From Alkalibacterium subtropicum (GTDB lineage Bacteria; Bacillota; Bacilli; Lactobacillales; Carnobacteriaceae_A): DNA of 64,000 bases. Every line of letters starts with the position of its first letter. The stretch's first letter is position 1. Shown one piece after another: positions 50,581 to 59,059 of the stretch. A program made the translations under genes and the position numbers. The stretch covers positions 124,001-188,000 of the forward strand of contig NZ_FOLT01000003.1 in assembly GCF_900112455.1 (NCBI RefSeq), given 5' to 3'. The notes beneath the pieces were generated by a model. It did no database searches. It was not told where the DNA came from and saw only the letters and a program-made list of their open reading frames with translations.

Positions 50581-52382
50581 CTGCCGTCACCCCTTCCATT
50601 TTCGTATTCCGGTCGCAATCCGTCCGGAAAATCTTCAGTGCTGTCCGGTGCTGACCCTTTGATTTCCTGCTTCATGAACTGCTCATAATACCAGCCTTTT
50701 TCTGCGATCAGTTCATCATGGGTCCCACGCTCAATGATCCTGCCGTTATCCAGCACAATGATTTCATCTGCTCCCTTGACCGCCGACAGCCGGTGGGTAG
50801 CGATGATCGTCGTCTTGCCTTGTCTCACATCCTGGATATTGGTGATGATATTCTGCTCTGTCATGGCATCCACCGCTGATAAAGAATCATCCAGGATCAG
50901 TATTTCAGGATCCTTAATGAGCGCACGCGCGATCGAGATGCGCTGTTTCTGTCCGCCAGAAATGGAGACGCCTTTTTCTCCGATCATCGTATCCAGACCG
51001 CGTTCCATGTTCTTTAAGTCCTCTTCAAAGGAAGCCAGCCGGATACTTCTTAGAATATCCTGGTCCGAGGCTTCTTCTTTACCGAATGCGATATTGTCCC
51101 GCACACTACGGCTGAAGAGGACATGATCCTGCGGGACATAGCCGATCAGGGCTCTGACCGATGGATCCTGGTAGTCACTATACGCCCGCTGTCCCATATT
51201 GAATGTCCCGGATCCGGACGGGAACTGGTTTAAAAGCTGACGGATCAGGGTCGTCTTCCCTGAACCGGTCTTGCCGACGATCCCCAATGTTTTGCCTTTG
51301 GGGAGGGACAAGTCGATCGTATCCAGATTGATCGTTTCGCTGGACGTGTATCGGAAGGTAAAGTCTCTGAAGTCGAAATCGTCGACTGTCCGGGCGTCGA
51401 CTGTCCCTTCGAAGGTCAGTCCGTCTGTGGCATGGGTGATCTCTTCCACCCGACGCATGGAGGCACTGCCCTGTCTCAAGATCAGAATAAGTTCAGACAC
51501 GGAGACGATCGGCCAGATCATCATCCCCAGATACATCTGAAAGGCAATGATATCCCCTACAGTCAGAACCCCCTCTGAGACAAGTATGGCACCGTAGCTC
51601 AATGCAATCATGGTACTGATGCCCGCAAACGCTTTGACGGTGGGGGCAAAGATAGCTGCGATCTCATTGACGCGGTTATTCTTTTTCAGCAGGTCATTGG
51701 TCTGATCCTTGAATTTTGAGATGAAGTCGTCCTCTTTGACATAGGCACGAATGACACGCATGCCGTCGATCATTTCCAGAACATCGTCATTGACAGATGA
51801 GAAGGATTTCTGAGCGATTTCGTACGCTTCATCAACCTGTGCCCCTTTGACTTTGATGATATAAGCCATCGGAAGCAGCGGGATTACGGTCGCAAAGGTC
51901 AGTGACCAGCTGACGGTGAGGCCCATCATGACGACTAAGGTGGCGGTAAAGCCTGTGGCACTCATCAGGACCAGCATGCCGTATCCCGCCGTGTCAGCCA
52001 GCGCTCTGATATCCTGAGTCCCGCGCGCCATCAAGTCACCTGTGCGGAATTTTTCAAAATATGGTGCCCGCATGCGCAGAAAGTGGCGCATCAACGTGCT
52101 GCGCATCTGCCGCTGCAATTTATAGGCGCCGGCAAACAGCCCATACCCCCAGATAAAATCCAGTCCATAGGTGATAAAGACCAGAGCGGCAAACTGTATC
52201 GTATAGAGACGGAGCAGTTCCCCATCCATTTCACCGGTGACGATCGCATCGACGAAACGGCCGATGATAAAGGGAATAATGACTGCAAAAACATTCGACA
52301 GGGACAGTGTGACAAACGATATGATGTACTGCCATTTATGTTCTTTAAAGAAAAATTTTAACTTGATCAAAACATCAAACAT
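50577..52382 (-). CDS. ABC exporter half-transporter with degenerate site (BmrC/YheI-like)
   Basis: 601 residues from MFDVLIKLKFFFKEHKW. The membrane domain (1 to about 320) precedes an NBD with GKTGSGKTT and ISGGQ. The Walker B reads LILDDSLSAVD, with Asp in place of the catalytic Glu. That is the hallmark of the degenerate half of BmrCD/LmrCD-type heterodimers. I chose the second ATG (52380-52382), since GGAAGG is too close to the first. Expression is likely controlled by the leader ORF and terminator upstream (52471-52649). Confidence 0.92.
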   Translation of the reverse strand: MFDVLIKLKFFFKEHKWQYIISFVTLSLSNVFAVIIPFIIGRFVDAIVTGEMDGELLRLYTIQFAALVFITYGLDFIWGYGLFAGAYKLQRQMRSTLMRHFLRMRAPYFEKFRTGDLMARGTQDIRALADTAGYGMLVLMSATGFTATLVVMMGLTVSWSLTFATVIPLLPMAYIIKVKGAQVDEAYEIAQKSFSSVNDDVLEMIDGMRVIRAYVKEDDFISKFKDQTNDLLKKNNRVNEIAAIFAPTVKAFAGISTMIALSYGAILVSEGVLTVGDIIAFQMYLGMMIWPIVSVSELILILRQGSASMRRVEEITHATDGLTFEGTVDARTVDDFDFRDFTFRYTSSETINLDTIDLSLPKGKTLGIVGKTGSGKTTLIRQLLNQFPSGSGTFNMGQRAYSDYQDPSVRALIGYVPQDHVLFSRSVRDNIAFGKEEASDQDILRSIRLASFEEDLKNMERGLDTMIGEKGVSISGGQKQRISIARALIKDPEILILDDSLSAVDAMTEQNIITNIQDVRQGKTTIIATHRLSAVKGADEIIVLDNGRIIERGTHDELIAEKGWYYEQFMKQEIKGSAPDSTEDFPDGLRPEYENGRGDGR

Positions 52383-52470
52383 GGATGGATCCATCCTTCC
52401 TCTATTAAAGAAGCGCTGTTCATTGTATGATTTCGGCTGCTTTAATAACTCTTGATTTTAATACTCAGAC

Positions 52471-52508
52471 AAAAAAAGACAGTCTACCCCCTTTTAGAGA
52501 ATAGACTG
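52471..52508 (-). terminator. Leader terminator upstream of the ABC exporter
   Basis: CAGTCTA/TAGACTG stem (52480-52486 with 52502-52508) and T7 on the minus strand, between the 30-codon leader ORF and the first exporter gene. A factor-independent terminator inside a leader points to attenuation. Confidence 0.8.
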
Positions 52509-52556
52509 AATCACCCATAACGGGTTTATACTTATCGTTTGCTGATCAAACGGATT

Positions 52557-52649
52557 CTAGTGTATCTTCCAGGAGGAGTGCACATGACTCGTTTTGCGTT
52601 CAATTGGTTTATCGGCGAAGCCTCTACGGGCGTTTACTGTAATCGTCAT
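52557..52649 (-). CDS. Leader peptide of the ABC exporter operon (30 aa)
   Basis: The frame starts at ATG 52647-52649 behind AGGAGGATCACC, the best ribosome binding site in the area, and encodes 30 residues beginning MTITVNARRG and ending SSWKIH. It lies 55 bp downstream of a strong promoter, 50 bp before a terminator and 175 bp before the exporter genes. The layout copies that of bmrB-bmrCD in Bacillus subtilis, where translation of a short ORF controls read-through in response to ribosome-targeting antibiotics. The peptide itself is rich in Arg, Lys and His. A function as a free peptide is not excluded. Confidence 0.65.
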   Translation of the reverse strand: MTITVNARRGFADKPIERKTSHVHSSWKIH

Positions 52650-52704
52650 TGGTGATCCTCCTTCCTGATTTATGTAATAGTTATGAAAACTCTTTTCGCT
52701 TACA

Positions 52705-52733
52705 ACTATACACTGAAACGTTTTCAAATACAA
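52705..52733 (-). promoter_or_regulatory. Promoter of the ABC exporter leader
   Basis: TTGTAT (52728-52733), 17 bp, TATAGT (52705-52710) on the minus strand. The spacer contains TGAAAACGTTTCA, a palindrome one base short of a cre site. Confidence 0.75.
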
Positions 52734-52772
52734 CAACCATTCGGACTTTTTTAACATTTTTCGGTATCGGAT

Positions 52773-52797
52773 GGATCTGGGCCTGACGCCCAGATCC
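52773..52797. other. Perfect 10-bp cap-type hairpin
   Basis: GGATCTGGGC-ctgac-GCCCAGATCC, followed at 52823-52842 by GTTGAACG-tgcc-CGTTCAAC. They stand at the end of the tandem array, as the cap hairpins do in other arrays. Confidence 0.55.
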
Positions 52798-52917
52798 TTG
52801 TGAAGGGCATTTTCACGTGGAGGTTGAACGTGCCCGTTCAACTTCATTCTTGAAGATCTTACGGTCAACACTGAAGCGAGCGGGCCTAAGTTGTCTACCG
52901 AAAAGCAATTTTCGCGC

Positions 52918-53219
52918 GAGTGAACACTTTTGAAGGCTAAATGTCGTGCTCATCTCCACATCTGTGCACCAGTCGACACTTTTGGATGCCCAATGTCGCA
53001 CTCGTCTCCACATCGCCGCACCAGTCGACACTTTTGGATGCCCAATGTCGCACTCATCTCCACATCGCCGCACCAGTCGACACTTTCTGGCCCCCAATGT
53101 CACACTCATCTCCACATCTCCGTATCAGTGAACATTTTCGAGGACTCAATGTCGCACTCGTCTCCACATCTCCGCACCAGTCGACACTTTCTGGCACCCG
53201 ATGTCGCACGCGTTCAACG
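52918..53219. repeat. 52-bp tandem repeat array, family E
   Basis: Five full units of exactly 52 bp (52940-53199) with partial units at both ends. Each unit has AATGTCGCACTCGTCTCCAC near its start and CAGTCGACACTTT near its end, so inverted TGTCG/CGACA words recur. Units differ at a few positions. Open frames through the array are by-products of the period (52 is not a multiple of 3). Confidence 0.85.
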
Positions 53220-53301
53220 AACGTCCTGTGAGCCGACATTGATCGATGTTCCCAGCATCCCCTGCTTCCATAAGCCACAGCCCCAAGCTACCCCTAGACA
53301 T

Positions 53302-53370
53302 AAAAAAGAACCTGGACTCTTAAAAGGCGCAGTCACTCATCCAAGCAACTGCATCCTTTCAAGAATCCAG
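53302..53370 (-). terminator. Terminator of the PTS EIIB-EIIA operon
   Basis: CTGGATTCTTgAAAGG pairs with CCTTTtAAGAgTCCAG over a long loop, followed by TTCTTTTTTATG on the minus strand. Confidence 0.75.
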
Positions 53371-53374
53371 ATTT

Positions 53375-53695
53375 TCAGTTGATGCGCTTATAGAGCTCGA
53401 TCATCTCTCCGGCCAGGTCACGGTAGGTCATCGCGTTCATCAAATGATCCTCGGCATGGACCAGGAGCAAATTGATTTCCACATTTTCTCCGGATGCTTC
53501 CTGAGACAGCAGATCCGTCTGGACTTTATGCGCTTGACTGATCGACTCATCCGCCCCGTCAAGCTTTTTCTGAGCGCGTTCGTAGTCATTGTCCTTAGCG
53601 GCATGGATGGCTTCCATCGCGCTGCTTCGTGCATCGCCCCCATGCATGATAAGGGTCATTACAACTTCCATGATTTCATCTCTACGTTCAGGCAT
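53375..53695 (-). CDS. PTS lactose/cellobiose-type EIIA
   Basis: 106 residues, all-helical EIIA of the Lac family (LacF/CelC). H80 in LLVHAEDHLM is the phosphorylated histidine. It accepts phosphate from HPr and hands it to EIIB. AGGAGG precedes the ATG. It lies 25 bp after the EIIB gene and has its own terminator; no EIIC follows. Confidence 0.93.
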   Translation of the reverse strand: MPERRDEIMEVVMTLIMHGGDARSSAMEAIHAAKDNDYERAQKKLDGADESISQAHKVQTDLLSQEASGENVEINLLLVHAEDHLMNAMTYRDLAGEMIELYKRIN

Positions 53696-53720
53696 GTCTC
53701 GTCCTCCTTAAACAGATCTG

Positions 53721-54038
53721 CTATTCAGTTAGTTTCAAGGCCGTGTTCAACACGTTCTCACCGTTCATGGTCCCGTAGTCCCGCATATCGATGACTTCAA
53801 TAATGATATCATTCTTTTCAGCCAGGTCTTCAAATTTCGGTTTCATGTACCGCACTTGAGGTCCCAGCATCATGATGTCCACTGGTCTGTCTTTCAGTTT
53901 ATCTTCCGCTTCCGTTCCTGAAACAGCAAAGATATGAACATCGAGACTTCTTTGCTCAGCAATTTCCTGCATTTTAGTGACTAAGATACTGGTACTCATT
54001 CCTGCTGCACAGACGAGCATGATATTTTTTGTTGCCAC
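53721..54038 (-). CDS. PTS lactose/cellobiose-type EIIB
   Basis: 105 residues from a GTG start (GGGAG 8 nt upstream), reading MATKNIMLVCAAGMSTSILV. C10 in the VCAAGMSTS P-loop is the phosphocysteine. PVDIMMLGPQVRYM is typical of CelA-type EIIB. It is the first gene of the two-gene PTS operon. The membrane component must be encoded elsewhere; the GH1 6-phospho-beta-glucosidase at 32.8 kb would be a matching hydrolase. Confidence 0.93.
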   Translation of the reverse strand: MATKNIMLVCAAGMSTSILVTKMQEIAEQRSLDVHIFAVSGTEAEDKLKDRPVDIMMLGPQVRYMKPKFEDLAEKNDIIIEVIDMRDYGTMNGENVLNTALKLTE

Positions 54039-54104
54039 ATCGACCACTCCCAACAATTATTTTCACTTTATCTGAGACACGTTTAAAGCGATTTCTTTAG
54101 ATTA

Positions 54105-54133
54105 ATCATACACCTCAGGTCTTTTCGTGTCTA
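54105..54133 (-). promoter_or_regulatory. Promoter of the PTS operon
   Basis: TAGACA (54128-54133), 17 bp, TATGAT (54105-54110) on the minus strand. Confidence 0.7.
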
Positions 54134-54165
54134 GCAAAGCGCGGCGGGAATGCCTGGCTGTCTCT

Positions 54166-55149
54166 TTAACTCTGCTGTCTGATCTGATCCAGCACTTCAT
54201 GGACGTTATAGGAAAGGGTCAGCCACTCGTCCAAGGCTTCTTTATTCCCTGAGGTTTCAGGGTCCTGCATGACATCAGCAAATGCTTGGGCTTCCCAGAT
54301 CAGCGGATTGTCAGCTGACTTATCCAGCTCGACTGTTTGACTTTCACGTGTTTTGGCATCCACCAGTTCGGCCTGTTCAACACCGGTGATGGCATCCAGG
54401 ACCAGGGTCTGATCCAGACTGTAAACTTCTGAAGGCACCGTCGCGGTCATGATTTTACCGTAATGCAGCGTGACATCGAAATCGGCATACCGAAGGACAG
54501 CTGTCCCTTTGCCGTCAACGCCCGTGCGTACTTTCTGTGAGAAGGCATGGACCGATTCAGGTCGGCCGAACCAGCGCAGTGCGGCATAAACGGTATAGAT
54601 CCCTAGATCATTGACCGCTCCACCATCAAACTTTGGTGAAAAGATCGGCGGTTCTTCTCCGGCTAATACGTTGTCGTAACGTGAAGAGTATTTGGCATAA
54701 GTCAGGGTCGCGCCGTATATGCCTTTGAAATCTTTGATTAGCTGGGTCAGTTTCTCGAAATTCGGTTCAAAAATATGACGAGCCGCTTCAACGACGACCA
54801 CGCCTTTTTCCTTTGCCAGTTCTGTCAACTCTGTCCACTGGTCCAATGAGGTGACCATCGGCTTTTCGACGATCGCATGCTTTCCGTGTTCAATGACGGC
54901 TTTGGCCTGACTGAAATGCAGACTGTTAGGTGAAGCAACGTAGATGACGTCTATGTTGTCGTCACTCAGGAAGGCTTCAAAGTCGTCGTAAGCCGCTTCT
55001 GCCTGATAGCGTTCCTGGAAAGCCTCTGCTTTTTCCATATGGCGGGAGTACACCCCCTGATAGGCGTATGCGCCACTCTTTTGGGCTGCTTCAATAAACT
55101 GTTCCGTGATCATACTTGTTCCGATGGTACCTAACCTCAATTTTGTCAT
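54166..55149 (-). CDS. Gfo/Idh/MocA family oxidoreductase
   Basis: 327 residues. A Rossmann NAD(P) domain (1 to about 120) opens with LRLGTIGTSMITEQFI; the usual GxGxxG is modified to GTIGTSM, a variant common in this YulF/YhhX-like branch. VEKPM (94-98) is the conserved EKP motif, and the C-terminal domain has GGAVNDLGIYTVYAALRWFG. It oxidises or reduces a sugar or sugar alcohol of unknown identity. AGGAGA precedes the ATG. Located upstream of the PTS genes but with a separate promoter between. Confidence 0.9.
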   Translation of the reverse strand: MTKLRLGTIGTSMITEQFIEAAQKSGAYAYQGVYSRHMEKAEAFQERYQAEAAYDDFEAFLSDDNIDVIYVASPNSLHFSQAKAVIEHGKHAIVEKPMVTSLDQWTELTELAKEKGVVVVEAARHIFEPNFEKLTQLIKDFKGIYGATLTYAKYSSRYDNVLAGEEPPIFSPKFDGGAVNDLGIYTVYAALRWFGRPESVHAFSQKVRTGVDGKGTAVLRYADFDVTLHYGKIMTATVPSEVYSLDQTLVLDAITGVEQAELVDAKTRESQTVELDKSADNPLIWEAQAFADVMQDPETSGNKEALDEWLTLSYNVHEVLDQIRQQS

Positions 55150-55210
55150 AAAAATCTCTCCTTTACTTCATTGTAAACAATCGATCATGCAAATGAAACA
55201 GATAGTCACT

Positions 55211-56077
55211 TCAACTTATGGTACTTTCTGACAATCCATTCAGTGTGATGGTGACGACTTCCGGACGGTTGTTGATGCGGACGGGAAAGGATGAGTTACC
55301 TAAACCGCGTGAGATGATCATGCGCTTAGACGGATCTTCCTCATGGGTGAAGAGCCCAAAATCATATTTAGGGAACAGCCCCTGACCCGGTGCGAACACA
55401 CCCCCTATGATCGGCAGACGGAACTGTCCGGCATGTGTGTGGCCGCTTAATATCAAATCGGGCGTTTTGGTTTTATCCAGCATATAATGAACAAAATATT
55501 CCGGTCTGTGTGCCAGCAGGATTTTGGGAAGGTCCACCATTTCCTTCGTCAGCGTGATCGGTCCGAGTATCGGTTGAGGCAAGCTGGACTGATCCTGTCT
55601 TTCGGTCAGTCCCATGAGGGTGATGCCTTCTGCTGATCCTTCCGGCAAAACCACCGCTTCATCTATCAGCAGTTTCACATCCGCCGTCTCCAGAATAAAT
55701 TGATAGTCACTGAACGAGCCACTCATGATGTCGTGATTTCCTGTGACGGCATACGTCGGCGCGATCTTCGCACACTCTTCGACAAAGCGCCGTAATGGTG
55801 TGTCGACGAAATCATCGAGGCCTGCCTGAACAAGATCGCCTGTAAGGAAAATATAGTCCGGCTCCTGTTTTTCAGTCGTATCGAGAATCGTCTCAACAAA
55901 ACTTTTATTAGTTTTCGGATTCAAGTGAAGGTCGCTTAAATGCACGATCTTCTTCCCCTGCATCGTCTTGCTTAACTTTGGGATCGTTATAGTGTAATGG
56001 GAAATGTCAATCATATAAGTTTGTATGTAAATATACACGAGTGCTGCGATACTGAGCACTAAAAATATCCAAGCCAT
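55211..56077 (-). CDS. Membrane-anchored metallophosphoesterase (YkuE/YaeI-like)
   Basis: 288 residues. One N-terminal helix (about 3-18) is followed by calcineurin-like motifs HLSDLHLN, TGDLVQAG, VTGNHD, LLAHRPEYF and LSGHTHAGQF, which hold the two-metal site. Family members hydrolyse phosphoesters on the outer face; B. subtilis YkuE is a wall-associated phosphodiesterase. GGAGG precedes the ATG. Confidence 0.93.
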   Translation of the reverse strand: MAWIFLVLSIAALVYIYIQTYMIDISHYTITIPKLSKTMQGKKIVHLSDLHLNPKTNKSFVETILDTTEKQEPDYIFLTGDLVQAGLDDFVDTPLRRFVEECAKIAPTYAVTGNHDIMSGSFSDYQFILETADVKLLIDEAVVLPEGSAEGITLMGLTERQDQSSLPQPILGPITLTKEMVDLPKILLAHRPEYFVHYMLDKTKTPDLILSGHTHAGQFRLPIIGGVFAPGQGLFPKYDFGLFTHEEDPSKRMIISRGLGNSSFPVRINNRPEVVTITLNGLSESTIS

Positions 56078-56457
56078 TGTTCTTCCTCCAATATATTGAT
56101 CTGTGCTGAAAAATCTACCCCTATTGTAACACAGAATGCGTCATGTAAGCGTTCATTATTCAACTGTGATAAACTATGACTAGTTAAACCACTTGTGAGC
56201 ATACAGGGTTCACTATGCAAAACGAACACGGCCTGCATCATCAGCAGCCGAACCAGGCGAGTACGTGAGCAAAAAATTTCTGTAAAAGTGACTGACTTTG
56301 CCGATCATTTAAAGAACGAACCTGCGAGGGTGATTGAGCGGAAAGATCTCAAGGCCATTATTTTAGTGAACCGTGAAAAGTGGAACGGAGACTCCTAAAG
56401 ACTTTCACCTGTTCGCTCTCACAAAGCGGGATAAATCAAATAAAGGAGACGATCACC

Positions 56458-56694
56458 TTGTCAAAAAAAGATAAAGCATTCCGTAATGAACCGAGGGAAA
56501 ACCTTGTTCCCCAGGAATTCCTTAAAGACGAAAAGACTGAAGACAATGCATTTGTGTCCGGCCCTGCTGACGAGGTCAATGAAACAAAGACAAATGAAGC
56601 AGAAAAAGCGGATGACACAAAAGCCAAAGATTTTGAGAAATTTGACGTGACGAAGGCGGAAGATTTAAAAGAAGTTAAAGAGGAAGATCAGTAA
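56458..56694 (+). CDS. Small acidic, probably disordered protein (78 aa)
   Basis: A TTG start at 56458 follows AAAGGAG by 9 nt. The product opens MSKKDKAFRNEPRENLVPQ and continues as an E/K/D/T-rich, low-complexity tail ending KEVKEEDQ, with no hydrophobic core. A longer ATG frame starts inside an upstream unsupported ORF and has no ribosome binding site. Codon use looks native. Function unknown. Confidence 0.6.
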   Translation: MSKKDKAFRNEPRENLVPQEFLKDEKTEDNAFVSGPADEVNETKTNEAEKADDTKAKDFEKFDVTKAEDLKEVKEEDQ

Positions 56695-56784
56695 GTAAGA
56701 TAATGGGAGATATTAGAAGGTATTGAAACAGATGCATAAAATGAATGGATAAGCGACAGTGCAGGCGATCCTGTGACTGATCGC

Positions 56785-57045
56785 TTATTTTTCTTGGAAG
56801 TAGTAAAGATTTTCGAATGAGATGGAGCGGATGACTTTTCTTTCATAAAAGTCTTCCTGCATGAGTGATACCGTTGCGGCTTTCATCTGAAAGAGGTCTC
56901 CCCATTCCATTTGGTAGCGATGCAGGATCAGATCCAGTGGACAGTCCAGTTCTCCGTCGGCATTTTCGATCAGTTCATGTTCTCTTATTAACAGTTCTTT
57001 TGATTCAGTTGGTGTGTCGATGACGTAGACAAAACGTTTTTTCAT
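56785..57045 (-). CDS. Conserved-looking small protein (86 aa), unknown
   Basis: The frame reads MKKRFVYVIDTPTESKELLIREHELIENADGELD and ends ISFENLYYFQEK, alternating predicted strands and helices in a soluble alpha/beta pattern. The ribosome binding site is weak (CAGGGGT, 5 nt upstream). Composition is coding-like and no better frame overlaps it. No family recognised. Nothing else is evident in the gap up to 57508, apart from a CCGGA/TCCGG hairpin with T7 near 57309-57361. Confidence 0.6.
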   Translation of the reverse strand: MKKRFVYVIDTPTESKELLIREHELIENADGELDCPLDLILHRYQMEWGDLFQMKAATVSLMQEDFYERKVIRSISFENLYYFQEK

Positions 57046-57508
57046 GAGTACCCCTGCTCTCTGACAAGTTATACGACCTATAAGTATTCGTTATTTGTCC
57101 CAATTATACTAGAGAAGCCAGGGAGTGTCTGTGTCTAAATTAAGTCATTTGTGAATAATTTCCGCTGGATCGGCAGCTTTCAGTCTTACTTATTTTCATC
57201 TCAAATAAATGAAACAAAGTTAACAAGTTGGCTTGCATGAGCATTCATAAGTTGCCAGGAAAAATCAGAAATATCCGAGTGAAAACGTGTATAAATTGTG
57301 AACACTTCCGGACTTTCCAAGGAACACTATTCAGTCTGCTCACTAATTTCCGGCTTTTTTTATTGTATGCCTTTTCACTTCTTAAACGGGAGCAATAAAT
57401 TATTTAATCATTTTATAGTCATATCAGCCTGAAACCGGACACAATCACTTCATGCTGCAAAGAAAGCATTTTCAACCAAATAACCAGTTATTTTTTCTAA
57501 AAAAACAC

Positions 57509-57561
57509 TTGTAAAGTAGAATTGAATCCTATAGAATGAGAATCATCATTAAATTCTCATT
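57509..57561 (+). promoter_or_regulatory. Promoter and operator-like palindrome of the Na+ symporter
   Basis: TTGTAA (57509-57514), 17 bp, TAGAAT (57532-57537). A perfect inverted repeat AATGAGAAT-N9-ATTCTCATT (57535-57561) overlaps the -10 and start site, so it is better read as a repressor site than as a terminator, despite the T run that follows. Confidence 0.6.
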
Positions 57562-57594
57562 ATTTTTTAATGTAAAAAAACAAGGAGTGATATC

Positions 57595-58932
57595 ATGGAA
57601 CAGAAAAGAGAACACTGGGGTTCCCGGTGGGGCTTCATCTTAGCAACGATGGGATCGGCAGTCGGTCTTGGTAATATCTGGCGCTTTTCATACGCAATGG
57701 GATCTAACGGTGGTTCAGCATTCTTAATTATTTATTTACTCAGCGTTATTCTGATAGGTTTCCCAGTTATGCTTATTGAATTTTCGATCGGCCGACGCGG
57801 TCAGGATGACGCCGTCCAATCATTCAAAAAAATCGCGCCGAACACATACTGGTATGTTGCAGGTGGTTTAGGGGTCCTGGCAGCCTTTCTGATCCTGTCG
57901 TTTTACGGCATCATCGGTGGCTGGTCTCTGCGTTATACATTTGAGTATCTCGCTGGCGGCATCGCCGGAGATTCACAGGCGTTCTTCCTTGACTTCATTG
58001 CTCAGCCCGTCGCCCCTATTTTCTGGTCACTGATGTTTATGGGGCTGACCGTCGTTATTGTTTTACTGGGTGTCCAGAAAGGGATTGAGAAATCCAGCAA
58101 ATGGATGATGCCGATCCTTAGCCTGCTCGTTATTGGTCTTGCTGTCTACAGCCTGACTTTAGGCGGAACAGCCGAAGCCTTCGCTTTTATGTTCCAGCCG
58201 GAATGGTCAGCCTTTACTGACCCAGACGTCTATATTGCCGCTTTGGGACAAGCCTTCTTCACCCTGAGTCTGGGCATGGGCATCATGCTCACATATGGCA
58301 GTTATCTGAAACCGGAAGAACGTCTGACATCCTCGGCGGCCGTTATTATCCTTCTGGATACAGGCTTCGCGCTTGTTTCAGGGCTTATGATCTTCCCGGC
58401 CCTCTTCGCTTTCGGACTGGATCCAACTGAAGGCGCAGGTCTTGTCTTTATCGTCCTTCCAGTTATCTTTGAAGCTTTAGGCGGTATCGGTGTCTTTGTC
58501 GGCCTGCTGTTCTTCGTTCTTCTATCTATCGCTGCTCTGTCTTCAAGTATTTCTTTACTTGAAGTATCCGTTGCCTTCCTGATGGATCGAGTCAATATGA
58601 CACGTAAAGGTATTACCTTGCTTTTAGGAACGGTCATCTTCTTGTTAGGTATCCCTTCTTCACTCAGTCAGGGTGCCATGGAGATCACTGTTTTAGGCAG
58701 CAGTTTCCTGGACTTTATGGATCTCCTGACAGCGAACGTGCTGCTTCCATCAAGTGCCCTGCTGTCTGTCTTGTTCGTGGCATGGACCTGGAGCAAGGAG
58801 GATGTGTTTACGCATACGGATCTGGATAAAAGTTCCATGCGCAACTCTTTCTATGGCCTGTCACGTTTCTTCGCTCCAGTCGCCATCACGCTCGTTTTAG
58901 GCTTCGGCGTATTCAACTGGCTCTTCGTATAA
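57595..58932 (+). CDS. Sodium-dependent amino-acid/neurotransmitter-type symporter (NSS family)
   Basis: 445 residues, eleven helices. WGSRWGFILATMGSAVGLGNIWRFSYAMGSNGGSAFL is the NSS signature of helix 1 with the Na+ and substrate site. ALGQAFFTLSLGMGIMLTYGSYL is helix 6. LeuT- and Tyt1-type relatives import amino acids with Na+. AGGAGTG precedes the ATG. Single-gene unit with its own terminator. Confidence 0.94.
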   Translation: MEQKREHWGSRWGFILATMGSAVGLGNIWRFSYAMGSNGGSAFLIIYLLSVILIGFPVMLIEFSIGRRGQDDAVQSFKKIAPNTYWYVAGGLGVLAAFLILSFYGIIGGWSLRYTFEYLAGGIAGDSQAFFLDFIAQPVAPIFWSLMFMGLTVVIVLLGVQKGIEKSSKWMMPILSLLVIGLAVYSLTLGGTAEAFAFMFQPEWSAFTDPDVYIAALGQAFFTLSLGMGIMLTYGSYLKPEERLTSSAAVIILLDTGFALVSGLMIFPALFAFGLDPTEGAGLVFIVLPVIFEALGGIGVFVGLLFFVLLSIAALSSSISLLEVSVAFLMDRVNMTRKGITLLLGTVIFLLGIPSSLSQGAMEITVLGSSFLDFMDLLTANVLLPSSALLSVLFVAWTWSKEDVFTHTDLDKSSMRNSFYGLSRFFAPVAITLVLGFGVFNWLFV

Positions 58933-58962
58933 GCAGCTATTACACTATAACGTAAACACCCG

Positions 58963-59006
58963 AACACTTCTGTAGGGATCTCTAAATCCCGACAGAAGTG
59001 TTTTTT
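58963..59006 (+). terminator. Terminator of the Na+ symporter
   Basis: AACACTTCTGT/ACAGAAGTGTT with an inner GGGAT/ATCCC pair, then T6. Confidence 0.92.
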
Positions 59007-59059
59007 GTGTGAATGCCTAGAAATTACTTGATTATTCGATTGCAAACTGAAATCCAGTC

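Noticed and set aside
52918-53219. Regular repeats suggesting a CRISPR array
   Set aside because: Units are contiguous 52-bp tandem copies without unique spacers of constant length, and no cas genes are in the window.
52930-53382. Open reading frames of 60-150 codons through the tandem array
   Set aside because: They are periodic by-products of the repeat in several frames, lack ribosome binding sites and encode low-complexity HLHxxxxVDTF-type sequence.
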